This document shows, piece after piece, positions 1 to 7,418 of a stretch of DNA of 11,787 nucleotides. The position numbers and the translations under genes were made by a program. This DNA is from Clostridiales bacterium UBA4080 (GTDB lineage Bacteria; Bacillota; Clostridia; Lachnospirales; Vallitaleaceae), in assembly GCA_002381865.1 (NCBI GenBank), contig DFYO01000036.1:22432-34218 (forward strand), in the 5' to 3' direction. Below the pieces are notes generated by a model. That model searched no databases, was not told the origin of the DNA, and saw only the letters and a program-made list of their open reading frames with translations. Position 1 is the stretch's first letter, and each line of letters begins with the position of its first letter.

Positions 1-1490
1 AGATTGCAGATATTTCAAAATCCAAAAGCACAATTAAGGTTAATAAGCATGCTATTATTGCAACGCCAGAAAACAGTTTTTCAGATGGGATGCTGCTGGA
101 AAAGGAATTAATTGCTGAAGCAATAAGGGTTGCACTATATGAAAATGCTATTAAGAATAAAAAGCTTGTATTTACAGTATCAAGCAATAAGATTATTACC
201 AGAGAGGTTGAATTTCCCAACCTTAAATTAAATAAGCTAAGACCAATTGTTGAAAACAATGCAGGTGATTATTTCCCAGTAGATCTAAAGGAGTATACAC
301 TTGATTTTTTTGTGTCGGAGATATTTAAGAAGGATGAAGAAGAGTTTGTTAAGGTCAATATTGTGGCAGCAGCCAATTTGCTTATGGAAGAATATGTTAC
401 CCTCTCTAAAATGATTAATATGAATTTAGTAGGTATAGATTATGCAGGTAATAGCTTGTATAACTTTTTTATAAGAGAGCAAATAGAAGACACCTGTTTG
501 TTAGCAAATCTTGGAAGCAATAATGTTATGGTATCTATTGTTTCTAATAAGGTTCTTAAGTTTAACAGAAACTTGAATTTTGGAACAAATGTATTGATTG
601 AATATCTGATGCAGGACAGAAGCATTACAAAGCAAGAAGCAATAAGGATTACAAAAGAGGGCAATTTTTTAGATGAAGAAAAGGATACTCCAGAATATAC
701 AGGCGAAAACGTATTTACAGCAATAAATACGGTAATAAATGGAATCGGCAGAATGATTGAGTTTTATACTTCCAGGAATAAAAATAAAATCGATTGCATT
801 TATTTAGTCGGAGGCGGTGCAAGTATTTATGGAGTTTCAGAATATATAGAAAAGCATTTTGAAATACCGGTCAAAATAATCAAGGAATTCAATCAGCTTT
901 CCTGTGATGAAAGCTTTAAAAAATCTAATTATTTTTATGCAAATTGTATTGGAGCTGTAGTTTCTACTATTAATCTTATTCCTAGGCTTACAGGAGAAGA
1001 AGCATCAAGCAGATCTTGGAAAAAAATATCTTCAATTGTTTTAGGAACAACCTTTTTTATAATGTTAATATGGGCAGTATCAATGGGAATTGCCAATATG
1101 TCCCTTGAAAATAAAAAGGATCAGCTAAAAGCTAATATTGCAAAGGCTGAAGAGGTTCAGATAATAAAAAAGGAATATAATAAGCTTAAGGCACAGGTTG
1201 ATTTAAGAACGGGTGCATTAGAAGCAACCTCTAATTCTTCAGAAAAGTTTTTACAGATTTTAGAGGTAATGGAAAACAGGATGCCTTCAAAGGTATTTTG
1301 TAAAAATCTATCAGACAATGGAGCAGGTCTTGAGCTTAATTGCACAGCGATTGATAAAATAACTGTTGCAAAATTTATTGAAACCTTAAAGACTATGGGC
1401 TTTACAGAAGTATATGTCCCAAGCATCACTGAAACAGGAACTGAAGGCGGACAGACCTTTGTCAACTTTTCAGTAATCTGTAAATACTAG
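1..1490 (+). CDS. pilMN: PilM-PilN fusion, type IV pilus inner-membrane assembly protein (5' end outside window)
   Basis: The reading frame is open from base 3, and the first in-frame ATG (90) is internal: the 29 codons before it read like PilM sequence, so the true start lies upstream. The first part is an actin-like PilM domain with a phosphate-2-like segment (LGSNN, near 510-524) and an adenosine-site glycine motif (GGGAS, 810-824). At 969-983 comes INLIP, equivalent to the INLLP peptide with which PilN normally docks into PilM. A transmembrane helix (about 1029-1100), a coiled coil (about 1100-1230) and a compact PilN-like periplasmic-type domain follow, ending at TAG 1488-1490. PilM is cytoplasmic and PilN spans the membrane; together they link the motor platform to PilO. 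As I recall, C. difficile has a similar pilMN fusion. The usual Asp of the phosphate-2 motif appears to be Asn here (ANLG). pilO follows after 15 bp. Confidence 0.92.
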   Translation, partial: IADISKSKSTIKVNKHAIIATPENSFSDGMLLEKELIAEAIRVALYENAIKNKKLVFTVSSNKIITREVEFPNLKLNKLRPIVENNAGDYFPVDLKEYTLDFFVSEIFKKDEEEFVKVNIVAAANLLMEEYVTLSKMINMNLVGIDYAGNSLYNFFIREQIEDTCLLANLGSNNVMVSIVSNKVLKFNRNLNFGTNVLIEYLMQDRSITKQEAIRITKEGNFLDEEKDTPEYTGENVFTAINTVINGIGRMIEFYTSRNKNKIDCIYLVGGGASIYGVSEYIEKHFEIPVKIIKEFNQLSCDESFKKSNYFYANCIGAVVSTINLIPRLTGEEASSRSWKKISSIVLGTTFFIMLIWAVSMGIANMSLENKKDQLKANIAKAEEVQIIKKEYNKLKAQVDLRTGALEATSNSSEKFLQILEVMENRMPSKVFCKNLSDNGAGLELNCTAIDKITVAKFIETLKTMGFTEVYVPSITETGTEGGQTFVNFSVICKY

Positions 1491-1505
1491 GGGGGCAGAA
1501 CAAAG

Positions 1506-2714
1506 ATGAAAATTACGGATAAAAATCTACAATATCTTACAATACTTGGAGTTTTGTTAATGATTCTTATATTTTATTTTCTGCCTTATAAAATGCTGGA
1601 TAATAAAAAGGATTCCTTGAAAAAAGAGGTTAACGAGCTTCAGTCAGTGTATGATATTTTAAAGGTAGATGAAGATAAAAAGGAATTTTATAAAAAAGGT
1701 ATAACAGAGCTTGGGAAAAGAGCAGAAATACTTAATAAAAGCTTTCCGGCAGAGCTATCTCAGGAATATCTGATTTATGTGCTTACTGATATGGAGAAAA
1801 CTCTTTCTATTAAATTTCCAGGGGTAAATATTGGAATTGTGGAGGAAGCGGTATTTGATAAAAATAAAAAGGATAAAAATTCTAATCAAACAGATACCGA
1901 AGCAACACAAGCCGAGACATCTGCACAGCAATCAGAGGCTACTGTAGCAGAGCAAAAAACAGAAAATAAAGAAATAATAATAAAAAGGAATATGGTTACT
2001 AGTGCTTCTATGAGTTATGCTCAGTTAAAGGATTTTATTAGATATATTTATGGTACAGAGCCAATTGTGGACTCTGCGAAAAAGAGAATTGTAATGGAAA
2101 ATCTTTCATTATCACTAAATAATGATAACGGACTTCTTAAAGCAGACTTTGGCTTGGTTTTTTACGGAATTCACTCAAATGAACGTAAAAAAGAAGTAAT
2201 TAATCTTGGGGAATTTCCAATTGGTAAAAATGGAATATTTGTTCCTTTTGAAGGCTCTGGGGCTAATTCTTCTCCAGCTCAGGGTAATTCAGGCACTCAG
2301 AGCGAAACACCGGATTTCTTTTTAATGCTGAGTCCGACTTCAGCGGATCAGACCTCTGCTGTTGCTGGAAAGGCATCTGGAGCTAATTCCTCTGCCTTTG
2401 TTTATTCGGATGCAAATAGCTTTGTAAATGTAACCTTTGAGGTTTTTAAAAACAATGGCGCCTATTTTTATAAATATTCTGCTGGGAATGATAAATACCC
2501 TAAGGATAATACGGCAGTATCCTTTATACCGGGCAAAAGTCTTGATTTAAAGGTTATTAGTAATACAAGAAATGGTAGCGAGGATAAAAGCGGTGCTAAT
2601 GTGAAAATTATCAATAATACCGACATGCCTTTTAATATTGTCAGAACCGGCGATGATAAAAACAATCCAAGATTTAAGCTGGTAAGCAAGACGGGGACGA
2701 TAACAGGCAATTAG
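1506..2714 (+). CDS. pilO: PilO-like type IV pilus assembly protein with long C-terminal extension
   Basis: The start is ATG 1506, preceded by AGGGGGG at 1489-1495. Residues about 9-28 form one membrane helix and about 30-80 a coiled coil. Residues 85-115 and 170-221 make the two halves of a PilO-type ferredoxin-like domain, separated by a Gln/Thr/Ala/Glu-rich linker (about 124-156). PilO normally dimerises with PilN outside the cytoplasmic membrane to align the pilus machine. Usual PilO proteins are about 200 aa; this one is 402 aa. The extra part (about 225-402) starts with a Gly/Pro-containing segment (LGEFPIGKNGIFVPF), has a Ser/Gly/Asn/Ala-rich stretch with the hexapeptide SGANSS twice (251-256, 291-296), and ends in a beta-rich region with no cysteine. 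I do not recognise a named domain in the extension. Position after pilMN and before four prepilin genes supports the PilO call. Confidence 0.85.
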   Translation: MKITDKNLQYLTILGVLLMILIFYFLPYKMLDNKKDSLKKEVNELQSVYDILKVDEDKKEFYKKGITELGKRAEILNKSFPAELSQEYLIYVLTDMEKTLSIKFPGVNIGIVEEAVFDKNKKDKNSNQTDTEATQAETSAQQSEATVAEQKTENKEIIIKRNMVTSASMSYAQLKDFIRYIYGTEPIVDSAKKRIVMENLSLSLNNDNGLLKADFGLVFYGIHSNERKKEVINLGEFPIGKNGIFVPFEGSGANSSPAQGNSGTQSETPDFFLMLSPTSADQTSAVAGKASGANSSAFVYSDANSFVNVTFEVFKNNGAYFYKYSAGNDKYPKDNTAVSFIPGKSLDLKVISNTRNGSEDKSGANVKIINNTDMPFNIVRTGDDKNNPRFKLVSKTGTITGN

Positions 2715-2729
2715 GACGGGGTGACAATG
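2714..2729 (+). promoter_or_regulatory. Ribosome binding site that decides the start of the I-class prepilin gene
   Basis: The sequence GGACGGGG (2714-2721) precedes GTG at 2721 and ATG at 2727. The purine-rich stretch runs into the GTG, leaving no room for a normal spacer, but lies about 5 bases before the ATG. ATG 2727 is therefore preferred, giving a 12-residue basic prepilin leader. Confidence 0.7.
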
Positions 2730-3683
2730 GATAAATATTTAAAGCTTATCAATTCGAAGGGATTTTCTTTAATAGAAGGGATTGTAACAATAGTTATTAT
2801 TGGTATTATTACTGTTCCCATTACTATGATTTTTTTAGGAGCTTTAAATAATACTGAAGAAGCCAAACAAAAGCTTAAAGCCACTCAGCTAGCTCAAATG
2901 TATATTGAAAGCATGAAGGCTAGAGATGAAGGTGAGCTTATGGGAATTTTTTATGAGGATTCTGATGGCGACGGAAGTTTGGAGGCAATTGAAGCAGATT
3001 CTGAGGGTGAGGTAATAAAAGTAATTACTTCAGATGATGGAGAAAACAATGGCTTTAATCAAATTCCACAAAAATATAAGGCAGTATTAAGCTATAACAA
3101 GTCAGCATTTGACTTGCCTGAATACCAGATTACCAATCAGTCCGAAGAAATAAATTATGATGCCCGAATAATTTTTGAAAGCGGTATGGATAAGTCATTT
3201 TTAATTCAAAATGCAGATGGGGATGAAGATATTTTTACTCAGCAGATAATTCAAGAGGACAGAGTAATCGTAATAACCTATCAGTATGATAATGGCTCTG
3301 TGTTAATTCAGGATAATTCTCAAGGTACATTAACAAGCTTTTATGCAGAGGATTTGAATCCCCTTACAATAAACAAGCAGTATTATAATGTAATGATAAA
3401 CTGCAGAGATACAAGTGAGCTTACGGATGCCTATAATACTAGGGTTTATGTTGTAAATCAGACATCTACACCAGTTAATGTTTTTGTGTATCAAAATATA
3501 AATTCAACGGTTCTGCTTTCTGTAAATGATGTGAACGGACCAAGAGAAGGTAAAGTACAAACCTATTACAGCATGAACGAGAAGGTAGATGCTACGCACA
3601 AGATATATGAAATAGGTGTTAAGATTCTAGATGAAAATGACAATCTGCTATCTCAGATTAGAACTACAAAAGCAGTAAAATAG
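2727..3683 (+). CDS. Type IV prepilin, minor pilin of the PilV/GspI class, with an EF-hand-like loop
   Basis: This 318-aa protein has a class-III prepilin leader: a short basic leader ending in SKG (residues 10-12), a predicted peptidase cut after Gly12, and a mature N terminus FSLIEG with the conserved Glu at +5, followed by a hydrophobic helix to about residue 40. The mature pilin would be inserted in the membrane, methylated at Phe1, then assembled near the pilus tip. Residues 78-89 (DSDGDGSLEAIE, 2958-2993) match the EF-hand calcium loop at positions 1, 3, 5, 6, 8 and 12. A second acidic loop at about 163-169 (ADGDEDI) lacks the Gly and final Glu. The C-terminal globular part is unfamiliar and larger than most PilV or GspI proteins. 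It lies 12 bp after pilO and 20 bp before the K-class gene, so is probably co-transcribed. Assignment to the I class rests on the leader and position, not on a search. Confidence 0.83.
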   Translation: MDKYLKLINSKGFSLIEGIVTIVIIGIITVPITMIFLGALNNTEEAKQKLKATQLAQMYIESMKARDEGELMGIFYEDSDGDGSLEAIEADSEGEVIKVITSDDGENNGFNQIPQKYKAVLSYNKSAFDLPEYQITNQSEEINYDARIIFESGMDKSFLIQNADGDEDIFTQQIIQEDRVIVITYQYDNGSVLIQDNSQGTLTSFYAEDLNPLTINKQYYNVMINCRDTSELTDAYNTRVYVVNQTSTPVNVFVYQNINSTVLLSVNDVNGPREGKVQTYYSMNEKVDATHKIYEIGVKILDENDNLLSQIRTTKAVK

Positions 3684-3703
3684 CTAATGATTAGGAGATT
3701 CTT

Positions 3704-6322
3704 ATGAAGCTGATATCAGATAAAAGGGGTTCAACCTTATTACTAACATTAATTATTACGGCAGTTCTTACAATTACTGGAACTGCCTTGATTTCTATGG
3801 CTTTTTTTAATTTGAATATTAAGTATAATCAGGAACGTAATAAAAAAGCTGCTTATTTTTCTGAATCAGGAATTGAACAGGTTTACGCATTTGTAGGTTC
3901 AAAGGTAGAAGATACTTTAGAGCTTGCAAAAGACGAGACTGATATTTTTAAGTCGGATATGCTTGATTATCTGGAAGCAACGGTGGTAGTGAAAACGGAT
4001 GAATTTGGAGAGCCTTTGCTTGATGCTGAAGGAGATTATATATATGAGGATTATATCGGAGAGGTGAGAGAGGATTTTTTTGTTTCAAAAGGCTTTAGCA
4101 GCATGGATGCTGCAGTTATAATAAAAGAATTAAAGCTTAAAACTGAGGATAATCAATATGTAAAGGTTTATATTCAAGACGAAGATAAGAATATTGCATA
4201 CAAAAACAAGGTTATAGATGATGTGGTTTTAAAGCAGGCATTGGATGGGTATTATAAGTATTCCTTTAAGAAAAATTTTGATGATAATTATACGGATATA
4301 GATACTTCTATTGAAATGCTTGAAGGCTTAGAAAATTGTGTGATTAATGTAGGTGAGGTTCAAAGCTTTTCTCAAACTGCTGAGAATATATTCAGACTTA
4401 AAAATCTAGAGTCAAAATTTAATCTTGTTCAAAATGGAGAGATTAAGGCTTCAAGAAGTATTGTAACGGATATTGTTATTAAAGCACCCGAAAACCTGTA
4501 TCCCTTTATTACAATTGAGGATACAGTATTGGTTGAGAATAATCCATTATGGCAAAATGCAATAGTTGCTGGCGGAGATATTTATTTTGAAGGCAGTGAG
4601 GATAAAAAAGTTGAAATTACAGGCGATGTATATGGCTATGGAACTAAAGGTAAGGGAATAAGTCTTCAAGGGGGGGCAGATGTAAAAATTACAGGTGATT
4701 TGATTTCAAAAAATTATATTCAGACAACAGGGAATGAAGATGAACTAAAGGTTTTTCATGGTCTGGTTTATTGTGATACACTTGAAACCAAAGCTGGAGC
4801 TGACAATTCGAATATTTATTTAAAAAATAGCAGCTTGTTTACAAGGGATGATATTGAATTAAATGCTTTAAAAAGTGATATTTTAATTGAGAATGGCAGC
4901 TATTATGGGTTTTCAGATGGAATAGAACTTGCTGCAGAGCATGATAACAGCAGTGCGGTTATTATTAATGCTCCATTATATAAAGAGGGAGATCCGATTG
5001 ATGAAAATAGACCGGCCACTATTAATATTGAAGGAAATAGCCCAAGCCTTATACCTTCAGGAATTCAATTGTTTGAGGCGAAAAAGAGCTTTGCAGAACC
5101 AGGAGTATGGGTTTTTGGCACTGCCTATGCCGATTTTGTTGGGACTGATTCTTTAGACAATACAAAGCTTTGGCCTTATCAGACGGGCGAAAGTGTTTCT
5201 ATAAAAGGTAATTATCTTGCATATACAATACCTTTAACTGTTGCAGATGATGAACTCTTGTTTTTAAAGTATGATAACAGGCATACAATATTTAATAAAG
5301 CAAGCATAGGTCCTGTGTACAATGAGGAGAAAGCAATTGAATTAGCAACAGGGACAACCTTAGAAGGGCTTCAATACTTTAACAGTAATGATAAAATTGC
5401 ATATTTTATGAAGGCTTATGATTTGTATCCTGAGCTATTTGAAAAAGGAACGCCAAGCTCCTTAGCTATTAAGAATTATCGATATGTTTTGGGTGCAAAA
5501 GTTAAAGATAACGGTGATTTTGATTCGCAAAATCAGGCAGTGGATTTACTAGAATATCCACAACTGAGAAAAGAAATCAGGCATGACTATATTTATTATC
5601 TGATTAATGGGAAAAATTATAAAAATGATGAAAATCCTTCTGTAAAGCCGGTTTATCCAGCTGAAGAAAATATTTCAGATGATTTGTATTTCCCAGATTA
5701 TCCGTCTGATTTTTATAATATTGTAAGCGAATTTATTGGATATAATCAAGAGGTAAGTGGAATACTGGATAATCCCTTAGCAAAAGAAACGGTAGATTAT
5801 TTATTTGATTTGCCTGAAAATCCTGGTCAAGAAAAAGCAACTCAATTTTATTATATTTCGAATTATAAGGATGGTTTTGGGTATAAGAAAAACAATATTC
5901 GCCTTATAGGTAAAAATCATGGGGATGCGGTAGAAGGTTATATTGATATTACATCAGAAAATGATAGTGATGAGGGTATTTACCAAGGTATTTTAGTAAC
6001 CGAAGGGGATATAATCATTGATGGTGATATAGAATTTGCAGGTACTATTATTGCTGGAGGGGATATCATTTTTAGAAATGGTTCAAATACTAGCAGGATA
6101 AATAATAGCCAGCTTGAAGCAATTGAGTTTTTGGCTGTATTTATTAGGAACAATCCTTCAGTAAGAAGTATTTTAAAAAGAGGAGAATCAGGTGAGCCTA
6201 TTAGATTTGTAAGACAAGAACAGGTTGAACCTGCAAAGGATCCTGATACTTCTGAGGATATAAGTAATATTAAAACGGCGTTTTACAAATTGGTCAAGCT
6301 GGAATTCTGGAGACTTAAATAA
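3704..6322 (+). CDS. Very large PilX/GspK-like minor pilin, candidate pilus-tip protein
   Basis: The start is ATG 3704 with AGGAGA at 3693-3698. The N terminus (DKRG, residues 6-9, then STLLLTLIITAV) resembles a prepilin leader cut after Gly9, but position +5 is Leu rather than Glu, as is typical for GspK and PilX proteins that sit at the very tip. The following segment (KKAAYFSESGIEQVYA, 47-62) fits the PilX N-terminal pattern of an aromatic-rich helix ending in SESG. At 872 aa it is far longer than usual PilX (about 170-200 aa) or GspK (about 300 aa). Residues about 285-425 and 755-800 are rich in short beta repeats of the form GDIYFEG/GDIIIDG, suggesting a beta-solenoid or bactofilin-like fold. 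They are separated by roughly 330 residues of mixed composition with many Tyr, Asn and Asp. I recognise no catalytic motif. Tip adhesion is an inference from class and size. Confidence 0.8.
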   Translation: MKLISDKRGSTLLLTLIITAVLTITGTALISMAFFNLNIKYNQERNKKAAYFSESGIEQVYAFVGSKVEDTLELAKDETDIFKSDMLDYLEATVVVKTDEFGEPLLDAEGDYIYEDYIGEVREDFFVSKGFSSMDAAVIIKELKLKTEDNQYVKVYIQDEDKNIAYKNKVIDDVVLKQALDGYYKYSFKKNFDDNYTDIDTSIEMLEGLENCVINVGEVQSFSQTAENIFRLKNLESKFNLVQNGEIKASRSIVTDIVIKAPENLYPFITIEDTVLVENNPLWQNAIVAGGDIYFEGSEDKKVEITGDVYGYGTKGKGISLQGGADVKITGDLISKNYIQTTGNEDELKVFHGLVYCDTLETKAGADNSNIYLKNSSLFTRDDIELNALKSDILIENGSYYGFSDGIELAAEHDNSSAVIINAPLYKEGDPIDENRPATINIEGNSPSLIPSGIQLFEAKKSFAEPGVWVFGTAYADFVGTDSLDNTKLWPYQTGESVSIKGNYLAYTIPLTVADDELLFLKYDNRHTIFNKASIGPVYNEEKAIELATGTTLEGLQYFNSNDKIAYFMKAYDLYPELFEKGTPSSLAIKNYRYVLGAKVKDNGDFDSQNQAVDLLEYPQLRKEIRHDYIYYLINGKNYKNDENPSVKPVYPAEENISDDLYFPDYPSDFYNIVSEFIGYNQEVSGILDNPLAKETVDYLFDLPENPGQEKATQFYYISNYKDGFGYKKNNIRLIGKNHGDAVEGYIDITSENDSDEGIYQGILVTEGDIIIDGDIEFAGTIIAGGDIIFRNGSNTSRINNSQLEAIEFLAVFIRNNPSVRSILKRGESGEPIRFVRQEQVEPAKDPDTSEDISNIKTAFYKLVKLEFWRLK

Positions 6323-6335
6323 TGGGGGGAATTTA

Positions 6336-6806
6336 ATGAAGTACATTAAGAATAATAAAGGTTTTTCCTTGGTAGAGATGATTGTGGCAATGATTATAAT
6401 TGGCATTGCTATGAGTATGGTTATATATAATATTAGTATTATTTTCAAAACAAGAGTGGATACTATTGCAGATCAATATAAAACAGATATTAGAAATGTA
6501 AAGGATAGTAGTATTTCATCGGATGGGAAAACCTATTCTGTTCTTTGGGAAGATACGGGAACAAATTTTGCCTATATTTTGTACAGTGATTCTGATATAA
6601 TAAAAAGAGTTGATTTACACCCTGAAATTGATGTAACTCATGATGGAGGCAATGTTTCAGGTTCTAGAATACTATTTGATTCACTAGATGGGAAAGTAAT
6701 TGATGATGCTATGGGATTAAATGGAGCAGGAGAATACCTTTTTATGAATTCTTCAGGGGACACATCGACTGTAATTATATTCAAGGAAACGGGGAGGATT
6801 GATTAA
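6336..6806 (+). CDS. Type IV prepilin, minor pilin of the FimT/GspH class
   Basis: This 156-aa protein has a short leader ending NNKG (residues 6-9) and mature N terminus FSLVEM with Glu at +5, followed by a hydrophobic helix to about residue 37. The C-terminal domain is short and beta-rich: YSVLWEDTG, AYILYSDSD, RILFDS, then a last strand ending in ETGRID. A terminal strand with TGR is a recurrent feature of GspH and FimT/FimU pseudopilins, which supports the H class. The ribosome binding site is GGGGGG (6324-6329), 13 bp after the K-class stop. The next prepilin gene begins at the base after this stop codon. Its likely role is as a core subunit of the priming and tip complex together with the I, J and K proteins. 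It could instead be a divergent minor pilin of another class. Confidence 0.8.
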   Translation: MKYIKNNKGFSLVEMIVAMIIIGIAMSMVIYNISIIFKTRVDTIADQYKTDIRNVKDSSISSDGKTYSVLWEDTGTNFAYILYSDSDIIKRVDLHPEIDVTHDGGNVSGSRILFDSLDGKVIDDAMGLNGAGEYLFMNSSGDTSTVIIFKETGRID

Positions 6807-7400
6807 ATGTTCTCTGCGGTAAAGAATAATAATGGTTTCACAATGACGGAATTAATGGTAGCAATATTAATTGCAGGAATAATAACAGCAGTTGCGTCAG
6901 CTTATTTTGTTGGTCATATTAAAAGCTATAAAACTGCTGAGAATATTGTGGATATTCAATATGAAGGCCAGATGCTGATTAATCATATTTCTAGAGTTGC
7001 ACTGGAATCATCAGGCATTTACAGAATTGGTAAGGCGGATGATACAGGTGTAATTTCAGATAAAATAGATAGCAACGCTAAAATAGAGATTAATTCAAAA
7101 GATGAGTTTTTTGCTTTTGCTAAAAAGCTTAGCGACGGCTCGATGGTATATGAAATATATACTATAGGAGATGATAATACTGTTATTTTTAGCAAATCAG
7201 TGGAAGAAGATTTGTCTATTCAAACAGAGTCAAATGTATTATCAAAGTATGTTGACAATATCCAGATGTCACCCCAGACAACTATGGTAAATGCTAATTT
7301 AACCTTTGAACAATCAGATAGCATGGGTATTAATATTTCACTAAATAAGAATAAATCAGAGCTATCCTTTGGTACAGAGGTGAGTTTTAGAAATAAATAA
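6807..7400 (+). CDS. Type IV prepilin, minor pilin of the PilW/GspJ class
   Basis: This 197-aa protein has leader MFSAVKNNNG and mature N terminus FTMTELM with Glu at +5 and a hydrophobic helix to about residue 36. The amphipathic continuation (about 50-72, including GQMLINHISRVALESSG) resembles the GspJ and PilW pattern of a helix carrying an (I/L)SRD-like motif before the globular domain. The rest is beta-rich and without cysteine. The start codon abuts the previous stop codon (TAA 6804-6806), and the binding site GGGGAGG (6791-6797) lies inside the upstream gene, so translation of the two prepilins is probably coupled. It is the last pilus gene here; a phosphatase gene follows after 18 bp with its own good binding site. 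Class J is inferred from the helix motif and from being the remaining member of an H, I, J, K set. Confidence 0.8.
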   Translation: MFSAVKNNNGFTMTELMVAILIAGIITAVASAYFVGHIKSYKTAENIVDIQYEGQMLINHISRVALESSGIYRIGKADDTGVISDKIDSNAKIEINSKDEFFAFAKKLSDGSMVYEIYTIGDDNTVIFSKSVEEDLSIQTESNVLSKYVDNIQMSPQTTMVNANLTFEQSDSMGINISLNKNKSELSFGTEVSFRNK

Positions 7401-7418
7401 ATATTAGGAAGGTCAGAT

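Noticed and set aside
440..1465. Open frames on the minus strand inside pilMN (440-664 and 1157-1465)
   Set aside because: They lie wholly antisense to a conserved gene, show no recognisable protein features, and arise from the AT-rich code of the true gene.
2721..2726. GTG at 2721 as start of the I-class prepilin
   Set aside because: The purine-rich binding site runs into this codon, leaving no spacer. ATG 2727 has correct spacing and gives a normal leader.
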